Positions 34,531-43,499 of a stretch of 64,000 nt of DNA are shown here, piece by piece. The stretch is from assembly GCA_036379955.1 (NCBI GenBank), contig DASVFR010000011.1, positions 1 through 64,000 on the forward strand, in the 5' to 3' direction. The notes under the pieces are model-generated. The model saw only the letters and a program-made list of their open reading frames with translations, searched no databases and had not been told where the DNA came from. The DNA is from VRUE01 sp036379955 (GTDB taxonomy: Bacteria; Actinomycetota; Thermoleophilia; Solirubrobacterales; 70-9). The first letter of the stretch is position 1. Each line of letters opens with the position of its first letter. The translations under genes were made by a program, and so were the position numbers.

Positions 34531-34980
34531 TCACGGCGCGTCTCCGCCGGCGGCACGTGGCGGTTTTCGAGGTCGGGCCTCCATCCTCTCCTTGAAGTCC
34601 TGCCAGCGCTGCTTGGCGATCTCGATCTCCGCCCGCGGGACCGCTCTGCTCGTCTTGCGGATCATGTGAAGCAAGACGAAGAGGTTGCCCGAGCGCCGGT
34701 AGATGATCCGGTAATGCGCGCGGCCGTAGTGGCAACGGAGCTCGCGCAGCGGCCCGTCGATCTGCGAGGTATGCGGAAACGGCAGCGGCGGGTCGTCGTT
34801 CGCCAATCCGTTCAAGCGGTCGATCTGAAGGTCGATCGTCATGCGCTTGGTCGCAGCGGCCTGAAGCTCGCGGTCGCTCGGCTTCTTCTTCCTCGGCTCG
34901 AGCGGGAACTCGCGATCGAGGAACTCCGCGACGGGTTCAGATCCGCCGGCACTGCGGTAGTAGACGGCCTGGGTAGCCAT
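34531..34980 (-). CDS. HigB/Gp49-like toxin (RelE fold)
   Basis: 149 residues, ATG 34980. Blocks RELRCHYGRAHYRIIYRRSGNLFVLLHMIRKTS are the beta-sheet of the phage-derived Gp49-like/HigB mRNA interferases, preceded by EFLDREFPLEPR. It would cleave mRNA on the ribosome when free. The HigA-like antitoxin gene follows. Confidence 0.82.
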   Translation of the reverse strand: MATQAVYYRSAGGSEPVAEFLDREFPLEPRKKKPSDRELQAAATKRMTIDLQIDRLNGLANDDPPLPFPHTSQIDGPLRELRCHYGRAHYRIIYRRSGNLFVLLHMIRKTSRAVPRAEIEIAKQRWQDFKERMEARPRKPPRAAGGDAP

Positions 34981-35127
34981 GGCCGGGCGACCCTATCCCG
35001 GGAGCCCGACGATCCACCGGCAAATTCTCGTCGGTACGTTCGTCGGTACGAACTGAGAGAATCTTGCAGAACTAAGAGAACCTTATGTCGCCTGAGAGCT
35101 GAGAGCACTTCATCAGTCGGGACTGGA

Positions 35128-36546
35128 TCAGAATTGCCAAGCTAAATCGTAATTACCTATCGGGAAGAAGTCGAATCCAGTGCAATACTTATTGTCAGGA
35201 TTATTTAAAAAAGTATTGATAAATCCTATCAGACAACGCATCTTAACTAGTTTTCCACTAACTATATGGTAGGACGGCAGTCCCATTTCGAGATCCACGG
35301 TTGCTTCTTCGGGACAGAGACTACCGCTCTCGGTGACTATTTTTTGTTCCACGAATGATATTTCACCTGCTTTGTTAGCAGCAGATAAAGCACCCACGGC
35401 AGATCCTTCCAAGCCTGTGGCTGAAAAGCTACAACTGAGCGTTTCACCGCATGAGACTTTCAATAATCCTTTGCCTATCACAGTCGCTTCTTCGTAGCTC
35501 CTCCACGAGAATTCAAGAGTAGAGGGACCGTTTTCTTCAGTGACTTCGCAGCCTCCACAGTTTGAATAGGAGAATTTGCCGGCAAATACAACAGATTCAG
35601 AGTTTGACTCCGTCCCCAGAAACGAGACATCGCATTCGACGGTCAAGATGTTATTTAAGATTTTTACCTTTTTCATAGACGCCGCTTCCAGCTGGTATAC
35701 CGCCGAGCATCGTTCAACTCCTTCTTCTACCACGGGCTCAGCAGCGCATATTGCCGTCGGAGCTATAACGTTGAGAACCTCTTTGCCGCAGGGGCTGGTC
35801 GATTTCTCGTGCAGGGAGTCGCCTAAGTATTCGGCCTGCCAGTAGTAGACGGCAGTGGCTTCCAGTTCCTTTTCTTCGGAGCTGGCGGCTTTGGTGCCTT
35901 CGACTTTGCCTTCGCCGGCTTTGGTCGCCAGTTCTTTGCATTCTTTGTCTTTATAGACGGCGTAGTCGACGGTGCCGGTCGCTTTGGCGGCATTGGTCCC
36001 GCTCAAGATCGCGGTGTCTTTGACCCCGGTGCCCCCTGAGATCGTGATTTCTTCGCCTTCTTTGCCACCGCCGGAGAGGGTGGTGGCGAGGGAGGTTTTG
36101 GCCTTGACGGTGAGGATCTCTTTGCCGCAGGGGCTTTTGGAGGCTTCATCGAGCGAATCGCCGCCGTATTCGGCCTGCCAGTAGTAGACGGCGCCCGCTT
36201 CGAGTTTCTCTTCTTCAGAGGGCGGGACTTTGCCTTCTTTGACCGTCACTTCACCGGCTTTGGTGACCAGTTCTTTGCATTCTTTGTCTTTGTAGACGGC
36301 GTATTTGACCGTGCCGGTGGCTTTGCTGGCGTTTTCGCCTTTCAGGGTCGCGGTGTCTTTGACCCCGGTGCCCTCGGTGACCGTGATTTCTTCGCCTTCT
36401 TTGCCGCCGCCCGAGAGGGTGGTGGAGAGCGTGGTCGGTTTGGGGGAAAGGCAGGCTACGGCGGTAGTTGCCGTGGCTGCGAGCACCAGGAGCGGAATCC
36501 ACAGCCTCCCCAAGACCCGTCGCGCTCTGGGAGGCCGGGGAGTCAT
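35128..36546 (-). CDS. secreted protein with two bacterial Ig-like repeats
   Basis: 472 residues from ATG 36546. Signal peptide or lipobox-like start (LWIPLLVLAATATTAVACL, with Cys at the cleavage position), then two tandem Ig-like units of about 107 residues with shared LSGGGKEGEEIT and AVYKDKECKEL, VYYWQAEYGGDS. The last 190 residues are a different domain with many Cys (SYSNCGGCEVTEENGP, CLIGFINTFLNN). The 3' third of the gene is visibly AT-richer (35128-35700) than the repeats, so the end may have come from another source. Probably surface-attached; function unknown. Confidence 0.68.
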   Translation of the reverse strand: MTPRPPRARRVLGRLWIPLLVLAATATTAVACLSPKPTTLSTTLSGGGKEGEEITVTEGTGVKDTATLKGENASKATGTVKYAVYKDKECKELVTKAGEVTVKEGKVPPSEEEKLEAGAVYYWQAEYGGDSLDEASKSPCGKEILTVKAKTSLATTLSGGGKEGEEITISGGTGVKDTAILSGTNAAKATGTVDYAVYKDKECKELATKAGEGKVEGTKAASSEEKELEATAVYYWQAEYLGDSLHEKSTSPCGKEVLNVIAPTAICAAEPVVEEGVERCSAVYQLEAASMKKVKILNNILTVECDVSFLGTESNSESVVFAGKFSYSNCGGCEVTEENGPSTLEFSWRSYEEATVIGKGLLKVSCGETLSCSFSATGLEGSAVGALSAANKAGEISFVEQKIVTESGSLCPEEATVDLEMGLPSYHIVSGKLVKMRCLIGFINTFLNNPDNKYCTGFDFFPIGNYDLAWQF

Positions 36547-36613
36547 CGGCGATCGACGCTCCCAGGTAAAGATAAGCCTCCCCAACTACTGGTCATGCAG
36601 CCAGTATCGCGCT

Positions 36614-37381
36614 ATGGTCAAGAAAATGCAAGTGATTGAGGCGAAGCGGTTCCTGGCTCAGTTGGCGCTGGCTGGCCTGATCATGGTGGCGCTGGTCGCA
36701 CTCGGCGGCTCTTCTTCCTCCTCTCAGCCGGTTGCGGGGCGAGCGACGCACCGACCGCCGCCCGAAGGGCGAGGGGCCAGCGAAGCCGAAGATCGCGCGC
36801 GAATCGAGGCACTCTTCGCCGGCATCCCTCAGCGCGGCGCCGTCCTTGGAGATCCGAGGGCACCGGTGACGCTCCAGTTCTTCGCGGATCTCGAGTGCCC
36901 GGAGGCTCGCCAGGTCATGCTCGGCGTCATGCCCCTTCTGATCCGCAAATGGGTGCGGGGAGGGGAGCTTCGCGTCGTATACCGACCACGCAAAGCGGAG
37001 ACGGTCTGGCCCGACATCTTCAGAAAACAGGAGGTCGCCGCACTGGCGGCGGGAGAGCAAGGCAAGACGTGGCAGTACGTCGACCTCTTCTACCGTCGGC
37101 AAAGGCCAGAGTTCCAGAGGTATGCAATCGACCATTTCCTGCAGGCGATCGCCGTGCAGACTCCCGGCCTCGAGATCGCGAGATGGAGGGCAGAGCGCCG
37201 CAATCCTGCGCTCGCCGAAGAGGTCATGCGCGACGCTCAGCTGGCCACGGCCCATGGGTTTCGCTTCACCCCCGCCTTCCTGATCGGCCCGACGGGGGGA
37301 CATGCGACACCGCTGCTGCACTTCACGTTCACGGAAACGCCGGCGTTTGACGAAGCGATCGAAGGGGTGCTCGGGGGGTGA
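36614..37381 (+). CDS. membrane-anchored DsbA-like thioredoxin-fold protein with a single active-site Cys
   Basis: 255 residues, ATG 36614. An N-terminal helix (FLAQLALAGLIMVALVALGG) anchors it or serves as signal; a DsbA-like domain follows: GDPRAPVTLQFFADLECPEARQVM, AAGEQGKTWQYVDLFYRRQ, FRFTPAFLIGP with the conserved cis-Pro. The usual CxxC is CPEA here, so the second Cys is lost and disulfide exchange by the standard mechanism is unlikely. Related DsbA-like proteins in actinobacteria act as oxidoreductases or chaperones outside the membrane. Confidence 0.75.
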   Translation: MVKKMQVIEAKRFLAQLALAGLIMVALVALGGSSSSSQPVAGRATHRPPPEGRGASEAEDRARIEALFAGIPQRGAVLGDPRAPVTLQFFADLECPEARQVMLGVMPLLIRKWVRGGELRVVYRPRKAETVWPDIFRKQEVAALAAGEQGKTWQYVDLFYRRQRPEFQRYAIDHFLQAIAVQTPGLEIARWRAERRNPALAEEVMRDAQLATAHGFRFTPAFLIGPTGGHATPLLHFTFTETPAFDEAIEGVLGG

Positions 37382-37420
37382 AGTCGAGATCGGTGGCCAA
37401 TCGGGGCCACCAACCGAGAC

Positions 37421-37690
37421 TCACGCCGGATACCGCAGGATCGCCGCGGCGGGACCGCCGCCAGGGACATCGGCGGCGCGCACGGCGAGCACCGTGCCGT
37501 CGGCGAGGATGACGCGACGACAGACTCGTCGATGACGCCGAAGTCCCCCACCTGCTCGACGTCATCGAGCGATACCGCACCAGACTCCTCGTCGATCGTC
37601 CCGGCAACCTTGGCATCGATGTCGACGAAGAGGGTTTCGACGGCGCCGAGGCCGGCCGGCCGCAGTTCCCCGCTGGCCTGCGCGGCTTGG
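37421..37690 (-). pseudogene. relic of a bacterial eRF1-like (baeRF/Vms1-type) protein C-terminus
   Basis: On the minus strand the frame reads AGLGAVETLFVDIDAKVAGT and, after a shift near 37515, VILADGTVLAVRAADVPGGG and AAILRYPA before a stop. This pattern matches the C-terminal part of the baeRF family of release-factor-like proteins. There is no N-terminal part and no start, so it is a fragment. Identification is from pattern memory and should be taken as tentative. Confidence 0.45.
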
Positions 37691-37699
37691 GATGTGCCT

Positions 37700-38251
37700 T
37701 TATGTAACCAGAGGCTCGTACCGCATCGCCACCGCCCCTGAGCCGAGCTCCTGCCGGCTCACGAGCCTCAAGTCGACACGCTTCGACAGGCCCGCGAACA
37801 ACGTCGGCCCATGTCCCACCAGCCTGGGCTGCACGACGAACTCGTACTCATCGATCAACCCCAGCTCCGCCAACGCCAGCGGGAGCTTCAGCCCTCCCAC
37901 GAGCAGTCCCTTGCCCGACTCCTGCTTCAGCCTCTGAACCTCCTTGCCGAGATCCCCTCGCACGAGCTCCGCATTCCAATCGACCCGGTCCAGGGTGCTC
38001 GACACGACGTACTTCTTTGCCGCGTCGATCGTCCGGCCGAAAGGCGCCATCCAGTCGGGCATCGCTTCCAACTGCCCTGGCGGCCGCCAGGCTGACTCCA
38101 TCATCTCGTAGGTCACCCGGCCAAAGAGGAGCGCATCGGCCCGGGCGAGACTTTCCGTCGCGTGACGATGGGTCTCTTCGTCCGGCGAAATTGCACGGTG
38201 ATCGCAGCATCCGTCCAAGGTGACGTTGATGGAATACCGAAGAGGTCGCAC
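37700..38251 (-). CDS. RibD C-terminal / dihydrofolate-reductase-like protein
   Basis: 183 residues. RPLRYSINVTLDGCCDHRAI is the N-terminal strand of the family, ADALLFGRVTYEMMESAWRP the NADPH-binding part and GKGLLVGGLKLPLALAELGLIDEYEFVVQPRLVGHG the end. These proteins reduce pteridine-like or other substrates with NADPH; this group is common and mostly uncharacterised. It stands alone between a relic and an acyl-CoA synthetase. Confidence 0.85.
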   Translation of the reverse strand: MRPLRYSINVTLDGCCDHRAISPDEETHRHATESLARADALLFGRVTYEMMESAWRPPGQLEAMPDWMAPFGRTIDAAKKYVVSSTLDRVDWNAELVRGDLGKEVQRLKQESGKGLLVGGLKLPLALAELGLIDEYEFVVQPRLVGHGPTLFAGLSKRVDLRLVSRQELGSGAVAMRYEPLVT

Positions 38252-38329
38252 TGCGTAAGCGTACTTTCCGGTCGAAATGTCGGTGCGAACTGCCTCGACG
38301 ATCGGGCGGTACGCCCTTGAAGACTCCGG

Positions 38330-39895
38330 TTAGTAGGTTCGCTGCGCCTCGCGCTGGCGCAGCTCGATCCGCCGGATCTTCCCCGTCAGGGTCTTCGGCA
38401 ACCCGTTGACGAACTCGATCCGCCGCGGGTAGGCGTAGGCGGAGAGGCGATCGCGCACGAAGGCCTTGATCTCCTCGGCGAGCTCGTCAGATGGCTCGTC
38501 TCCCTCGACGAGGACCACGAAGGCCTTGACCACCGAGCCGCGGCGCTCGTCCGGTGAGGCGACCGCGGCTGCCTCGGCGATCGCGGGGTGCTCGAGGCAG
38601 ACCGACTCGACCTCGAAGGGGCCGATTCGGTAGCCGGCGGCGATGATCACATCGTCGGCGCGGCCCTCGTACCAGACGTAGCCGTCCTCGTCTTCGCGGG
38701 CGGCGTCCTTGGAGTGGAACCACCCGCCGCCGAAGGTCCCCTCGGAAGCCTCCGGCTGGCGCCAGTAGCCGAGCGGGTAGTGGGGATTGGAGCGGGCGCG
38801 GAGACAGATCTCGCCGCGCTCGCCCTGGGGAACGGGGTTCTCGTCGGGATCGAGGATCGCTACGTCCCAGCCGGGCATCGGCTTTCCCATCGAGCCCTCT
38901 CGCACCTCCATCCAGGGGAGGTTGCCGCAGAGCGGGTAGGACTCGGTGAGCCCGTAGTAGTCGAGGACGGTGACCCCGTATTGGTCGCGAAACCAGCGGA
39001 TCGCCTCGGGGTTCAGCGGCTCGCCGGCCGAGCAGACGACGCGGAAGCGTTGGGGGTAGCGCTCGCTGGCGTCTCCTATCGCCATCATCGAGCGGATCGC
39101 GGTCGGGGTGGCGAAGACGTTCGATGCTTCGTAGCGAGAGAGGAAATCCAGCTGCTTGTGGGGATCGAAGCCGCCTGCCCGTTGGTAGACGAGCTGGACG
39201 GCACCGAGCCGCCAGGGGCCGAGCAGCGGGCAGATGCCGGCGGCCCAGGCCCACTCCCCCATGCCGTGGAAGCGCTCGCCCTCGCGCACCTCGTGGCAGA
39301 GCTCGAACTCGTTGTGGGCAAGCAGGTAACGATGGGCGTGGACGATGCCCTTGGCGAGGCCCGTGGTGCCGGAGGTGTAATAGAGCTGGGCGGGGTCCTC
39401 GGCGGATGTGTCGGCGGTCTCGAAAGCGTCGGACTCAGGGGCGAGGAGGCTTGGCTCGAGGACGACGAGGCGCGGGCCGTCGAGACCCTCGAAGCGCGAG
39501 GCGTTCGCGGCGTCGGTGACCAACACCTTCGGCTCGGAGTCGGTGATCCGGTGCGCGATTCCCTCGTCCCCATAGAGGACCGACATCGAGAGCAGGATCG
39601 CGCCGAGCTTCCAGGTCGCGAAGAACAGCGCGGCGGTCTCCGGGGTGGGCGGCAGGACCAGGGCGACCCGGTCGCCCCTCTCCACCCCGAGGCCGGCGAG
39701 CAGGTTGGCGGCCTGGTTCGAGAGCGCCTGCAGCTCGCCCCAGTGGACCTCCCGCGTGGCGCCTTCGTGATGCTCGTGGAGCATCGCCAGCGCGTCCGGG
39801 TCGCGGGCGTCGCAGACGTCGGCGGCGATGTTGTAGCGGACGGGTACTTGCCACGAGTACTGGTCGCGCAACTGCGCGTAGCGGTCGCTACTCAT
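38330..39895 (-). CDS. AMP-forming acyl-CoA synthetase (medium-chain type)
   Basis: 521 residues from ATG 39895. ANL motifs in order: YYTSGTTGLAKGIVH, VVCSAGEPLNPE, YYGLTESYPLCGN, GGWFHSKDAAREDEDGYVWYEGRADDVIIAAGYRIGPFEVE, and the catalytic Lys in LPKTLTGKIRRIEL. It activates fatty or aromatic acids with ATP and CoA. It is the full-length relative of the shorter ligase at 3112-4548. A 44-residue gene precedes it by 12 bases, probably in one transcript. Confidence 0.9.
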   Translation of the reverse strand: MSSDRYAQLRDQYSWQVPVRYNIAADVCDARDPDALAMLHEHHEGATREVHWGELQALSNQAANLLAGLGVERGDRVALVLPPTPETAALFFATWKLGAILLSMSVLYGDEGIAHRITDSEPKVLVTDAANASRFEGLDGPRLVVLEPSLLAPESDAFETADTSAEDPAQLYYTSGTTGLAKGIVHAHRYLLAHNEFELCHEVREGERFHGMGEWAWAAGICPLLGPWRLGAVQLVYQRAGGFDPHKQLDFLSRYEASNVFATPTAIRSMMAIGDASERYPQRFRVVCSAGEPLNPEAIRWFRDQYGVTVLDYYGLTESYPLCGNLPWMEVREGSMGKPMPGWDVAILDPDENPVPQGERGEICLRARSNPHYPLGYWRQPEASEGTFGGGWFHSKDAAREDEDGYVWYEGRADDVIIAAGYRIGPFEVESVCLEHPAIAEAAAVASPDERRGSVVKAFVVLVEGDEPSDELAEEIKAFVRDRLSAYAYPRRIEFVNGLPKTLTGKIRRIELRQREAQRTY

Positions 39896-39907
39896 CAATC
39901 GCGTCCT

Positions 39908-40042
39908 TCAATCACAGAGCCCGAACTCCTCGGCCAGGGCCTCCTCGACGCTGGCATAGACGAGATCGTCCCCCGTCCCGTAGTCCGGCGAACTGTCGCT
40001 CAAAGCTACCCCATACGCGGAATTATTCACTGCGACCTTCAT
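39908..40042 (-). CDS. 44-residue protein of unknown function
   Basis: ATG 40042 with GGAAGG upstream. Sequence VAVNNSAYGVALSDSS, SVEEALAEEFGLCD at the end. It lies 12 bases before the acyl-CoA synthetase start. No family is recognised; the frame is open further upstream but without a good ribosome site. Confidence 0.4.
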   Translation of the reverse strand: MKVAVNNSAYGVALSDSSPDYGTGDDLVYASVEEALAEEFGLCD

Positions 40043-40143
40043 GCTCGCCTTCCGTAGGGGATTAGCCGCTGCTCTTTCCCGAACTCGAGGTGGCGGTTTG
40101 ATTTCCCCGGCGCCAAGCCAGCGGCGGGTTTTGGGGCTATCGA

Positions 40144-40719
40144 TCATCTGTGGATCTTCTCGCCCCGTTCGAGCATGGCGACGAATTTGCGCAGGCGCCG
40201 CTCGCGGGTCTCCGGCTTCTTCGCGTCTTCGAGTCGGTAGAGGATCGCGTAGCGGTTGGCGCTGTCGAGCTCGGCGAAGAAATCGCGGGCGGCCTCGTTG
40301 CGATCGAGCTCCCGCTGTAGGTCGGCGGGCACCTTGGCGGTGCGCTGACCGGCGTAGGCCGCCTCCCAGCGGCCGTCTGCCTTGGCCGCCTCGACCTCGG
40401 CCAGGCCAGTGGGGCGCATCGCGCCGGAAGCGATCAGCTCCTCCGCCTTCTCACGGTTGATGCGGGACCACTTGCCGCCCGGCCGCCGCGGCGTGAAGCG
40501 CTGCAGGAAGAAGCGCTCGTCGAAGCCACGCTTCTGGCTGTCGATCCAGCCGAAGCAGAGCGCCAACTCGAGCGCTTCGGAGTAGGTGACGCTGGCGATC
40601 TCGGATCCCTTCTTGCCGATCTTCAGCCAGATCCCGTCGCTGCCGGCGTGGTTTCCCTCGAGCCACTCCTCCATCTCCGCAGCGGAGGCGAAGGGGAGGA
40701 TCGGCAGATCGTCGGCCAT
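40144..40719 (-). CDS. YdeI/OmpD-associated family protein
   Basis: 191 residues from ATG 40719. The family pattern is complete: FASAAEMEEWLEGNH, SDGIWLKIGKKGS, VTYSEALELALCFGWIDSQKRGFDERFFLQRFTPRRP, KWSRINREKAEELI. These small cytosolic proteins are widespread; their molecular function is unknown. It ends 14 bases before the neighbouring GIY-YIG-like gene's stop region upstream, both leftward. Confidence 0.88.
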   Translation of the reverse strand: MADDLPILPFASAAEMEEWLEGNHAGSDGIWLKIGKKGSEIASVTYSEALELALCFGWIDSQKRGFDERFFLQRFTPRRPGGKWSRINREKAEELIASGAMRPTGLAEVEAAKADGRWEAAYAGQRTAKVPADLQRELDRNEAARDFFAELDSANRYAILYRLEDAKKPETRERRLRKFVAMLERGEKIHR

Positions 40720-40732
40720 GCCCGAAGACAAC

Positions 40733-41251
40733 CTAGCTCGTCGCCCAGGAGTTGTAGGGGGTGTCGAGCATCAGCGCGGCGTAGGGCTCAAACACATAGC
40801 TCTCGAAGTCGTCGGAGATAGCGACCACCCGAAACTCCATAGCCGTGACCCGCTCCTTCTGGCGCAGGAACTCCTCACGGAAGCGGTTGTCGAGCTGCAA
40901 CCCCCCGCGGGTGGTCGGCAGCCCATCGAATCGCCCTTCGACCGCCTCCACCGCCAGCCGCCAGGCGAAGGTCGCCTGGTTATGGCCCGAGGAGGGGCGA
41001 GTGTGGCCGGCAAGGCGCGTGCGGAAGTTCGAATGCCCGCTGCCCTTCTTGGCGGCCCGCTCGGTGAGGCCGCAGCGGCCGACATAGAGATGCCTGCCGG
41101 CCTCGGTGAACAGATAGACACCGTGCTCGCGCGGGGGCGGCTTCCGGCCGGGACCGCGGCCGAACGCATCGAAAGCCAATAGCACCTCAAGGTAGCCGGG
41201 CAGCTTTGCCTCTACCTCCTCCCACATCCGCCTGCGAGCCTGGCCTGCCAA
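40733..41251 (-). CDS. GIY-YIG-like nuclease-fold protein
   Basis: 172 residues. HGVYLFTEAGRHLYVGRCGLTERA matches the GIY...YVG core of GIY-YIG endonucleases with an Arg after it, and FRTRLAGH and the later FLRQKERVTAMEFRVVAI fit the rest of the fold. The family cuts DNA in repair, restriction or homing. The Glu that binds metal could be within FREEF. Stand-alone; biological role unclear. It is divergent from the response-regulator gene. Confidence 0.65.
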   Translation of the reverse strand: MAGQARRRMWEEVEAKLPGYLEVLLAFDAFGRGPGRKPPPREHGVYLFTEAGRHLYVGRCGLTERAAKKGSGHSNFRTRLAGHTRPSSGHNQATFAWRLAVEAVEGRFDGLPTTRGGLQLDNRFREEFLRQKERVTAMEFRVVAISDDFESYVFEPYAALMLDTPYNSWATS

Positions 41252-41311
41252 GAGTGGTCGCCATCCTATGGGCGGTCAGCTCGAATTCGCACCCCGATTA
41301 CCATCGCCGCC

Positions 41312-41986
41312 GTGGAGATCCTGATCATCGAGGACGAGGAAGCGATCGCCGACTTCCTCGAGCGCGGCTTGGCGAGGGAGGGCTTCTCGGTCCAAACCGT
41401 CGCCGACGGCGCCGAGGGCGAGCGGCTGGCTCTCAACCACGCCTTCGACCTGCTCGTGCTCGACCGGATGCTGCCTGGTCGCGACGGGCTCGAGGTGCTG
41501 GCGGCGATTCGCCGCAGCAAGCCCGCGCTGCCGGTGATCATGCTGACCGCCAGGACCGAGATCGCCGATCGCATCGAAGGTCTCGATCAGGGCGCCACCG
41601 ACTACGTGACCAAGCCATTCTCCTTCGAGGAACTGGCAGCTCGGGTAAGGGCGCAACTGCGCCAGGCCGACAGCGAGGTGGCGACGACGCTCGAAGCCGG
41701 CGGCATCCGACTTGATTTGGTCGAACGCCGCGCCGAGCGCGATGGCCTCTCGGTCGACCTTCCCAAGCGCGAGGCCGAGCTGCTCGCCTATCTGATGCGA
41801 CACGCCGGGCGGGTCTGCACCCACGAGGAGATCCTCGCCTCTGTCTGGGAGTACGACCACGACCCAGGCACCAACATCGTCCAGGTCTATGTCGGCTACC
41901 TGCGGCGCAAGCTCGCCCTTCCGGACTCCCCTGCCCCGATCGAGACCGTGCGCTCGGTCGGCTACAAGCTGCGCGAGGGCCGATGA
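41312..41986 (+). CDS. OmpR-family response regulator
   Basis: 224 residues from a GTG. Receiver domain with IIEDEEAIADFL, phospho-acceptor Asp in LLVLDRMLPGRDG, switch residue in MLTART and Lys in VTKPFSFEEL; DNA-binding winged helix from about 130 (PKREAELLAYLMRHAGRVCTHEEIL, NIVQVYVGYLRRKL). The stop overlaps the kinase start as ATGA, so both are made together. Targets are probably the downstream redox/transport genes, by position only. Confidence 0.93.
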   Translation: MEILIIEDEEAIADFLERGLAREGFSVQTVADGAEGERLALNHAFDLLVLDRMLPGRDGLEVLAAIRRSKPALPVIMLTARTEIADRIEGLDQGATDYVTKPFSFEELAARVRAQLRQADSEVATTLEAGGIRLDLVERRAERDGLSVDLPKREAELLAYLMRHAGRVCTHEEILASVWEYDHDPGTNIVQVYVGYLRRKLALPDSPAPIETVRSVGYKLREGR

Positions 41987-43110
41987 GAGCCGCGTGGAGA
42001 GGGCTGGGCCTGCGGGCTAGGCTCACCCTCTCGATCGGCGCGCTGGTGCTGATTGCCTTCGGCGCCGTCTTTGTCTTCGTCCGCGGGGAGATGGCCGACG
42101 AGTCTCACATCATCCATCGCGAGGAGGCGCGTGAGCATCGCGCGACGGGCGCTGGCATGGAGGTAGGCGAGAGTCAGAGGATCTCGCCGATCTCCGACGC
42201 CCAGGAAGAGGTCGAGGGGACGTTTCTCATCGTTGGCGGCATCGCGCTGGTGGCGGCGCTGATCGGCGGCTACCTGATTGCCGCGCGCACCGCATCTCCA
42301 CTGCGGCGGATGGCCGCAACCGCCGAGGAGGTTCGCTCCGGCGATCTGACGCCACGATTGCGCGAGGAGCCGGCGGCCGCCCCCGAGCTGCGCGCCCTGA
42401 TCGCCGGCTTCAACCGAATGCTCGAGCGCCTCGACCTTGCATTCTCGCGCCAGCGCCGCTTCGTCTCCGATGCCTCACACGAGCTGCGTACGCCGCTGAC
42501 CTCAATCCGCGGCCAGATCGAAGTGCTGGCCGGTGCCCCCGATGCCAGTGCCGAGGAGGTACAGCGGGTCAAGACCGTGACGCTCGCCGAGGTGGAGCGG
42601 ATGGAACGCCTGGTAGAGGAGCTGCTCGCGCTCGCCCAGCTCGACGAGCGCTCTGAGATCGAGGTGAGCCAAGTGGACCTCGCCGCTCTCTTGCGCGAGC
42701 TGGCCGGGACGGATAGCTCAGGCGTCGAGCTGGGAGATCTGGCAGAGGGGCATATCGCTGGCAGCTCCGAACTCATTGCCCGCGTCGTCCGCAACCTGCT
42801 CGCCAACGCTCGTCGCCACGCGGGCGACTCGGGGCGGGTGGTTCTGAGCGCGACCACCGCGAACGGCGGGGTCATCGTCTGCGTCGACGACGACGGGCCA
42901 GGCGTCCCGCCAACAGAGCGCGAGCGCATCTTCGAGCGCTTCCACCGGGTCGACTCGGCGCGAGGCCGCGGGTCGGGTGGGAGCGGCCTCGGATTGGCGA
43001 TCTCACGGGAGATCGTCCAGGCGCACAGCGGCCGGATCTGGGTCGAGAATTCGGCGCTCGGCGGCGCTCGGGCCGCCTTCGAGCTGCCCGGGTTCACGCC
43101 CGAGTCCTGA
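41983..43110 (+). CDS. sensor histidine kinase
   Basis: 375 residues. Two transmembrane helices (LGLRARLTLSIGALVLIAFG about 5-30 and LIVGGIALVAALIGGYLIAART about 85-110) flank a short extracytoplasmic loop of 50 residues, so the sensed signal is likely at or in the membrane. HAMP (SPLRRMAATAEEV), H-box SDASHELRTPLTSIRGQ, N-box LLANARRHAG and G-boxes DDDGPGVPP and GSGLGLAI are complete. It phosphorylates the coupled response regulator. Confidence 0.94.
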   Translation: MRAAWRGLGLRARLTLSIGALVLIAFGAVFVFVRGEMADESHIIHREEAREHRATGAGMEVGESQRISPISDAQEEVEGTFLIVGGIALVAALIGGYLIAARTASPLRRMAATAEEVRSGDLTPRLREEPAAAPELRALIAGFNRMLERLDLAFSRQRRFVSDASHELRTPLTSIRGQIEVLAGAPDASAEEVQRVKTVTLAEVERMERLVEELLALAQLDERSEIEVSQVDLAALLRELAGTDSSGVELGDLAEGHIAGSSELIARVVRNLLANARRHAGDSGRVVLSATTANGGVIVCVDDDGPGVPPTERERIFERFHRVDSARGRGSGGSGLGLAISREIVQAHSGRIWVENSALGGARAAFELPGFTPES

Positions 43111-43166
43111 GAAAACTCTCACGCAGCGCTTAGGGGGCACGTAGCGGCGACGCCGAAGATCGCCGC

Positions 43167-43499
43167 GTGTTCAAGCCCGAGGAAAGCGCCCTCGCCGTGG
43201 CACGCACGGACGGCGTTGCCGGCAACAGCCGGCTCACCGCTGCCCTCGGGTGCGTTGCTATTGGTCCTGCTCGCAGCCGAGGGCGTGACAGGGTCAGCTT
43301 CATCGTCTGGTTCGCGCTGATGGCGATCCACGTCCTCGGCCACATCCTCGAGCTGCCGGGCCCGGCGTTCGCCGACTGGCGCCGGCGCGGGCCGCGTCTC
43401 ACCGGAGCGGGCCTGCGACTGGCTGCCATCGCGTTCGCACTGGCGATCGGCGTCGGCCTGGCCGTGCTCAGCTTCTCCGCCGCGGGGTCTTGGGGCTGA
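43167..43499 (+). pseudogene. DUF4405-like membrane protein with an internal deletion
   Basis: The open frame (110 residues) has a normal start (NSRLTAALG) and end (SFIVWFALMAIHVLGHILELP, followed by GAGLRLAAIAFALAIGVGLAVLSF), but between them stands a non-native stretch CVAIGPARSRGRDR. In the neighbouring frame the same bases read LLLVLLAAEGVTG, the expected first transmembrane helix. So a frameshift plus loss of about 75 codons, including middle helices, fits the pattern. Heme-binding His pairs of such cytochrome-like proteins would be lost in part. It may still be translated in frame with the next gene (TGATG). Confidence 0.5.
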
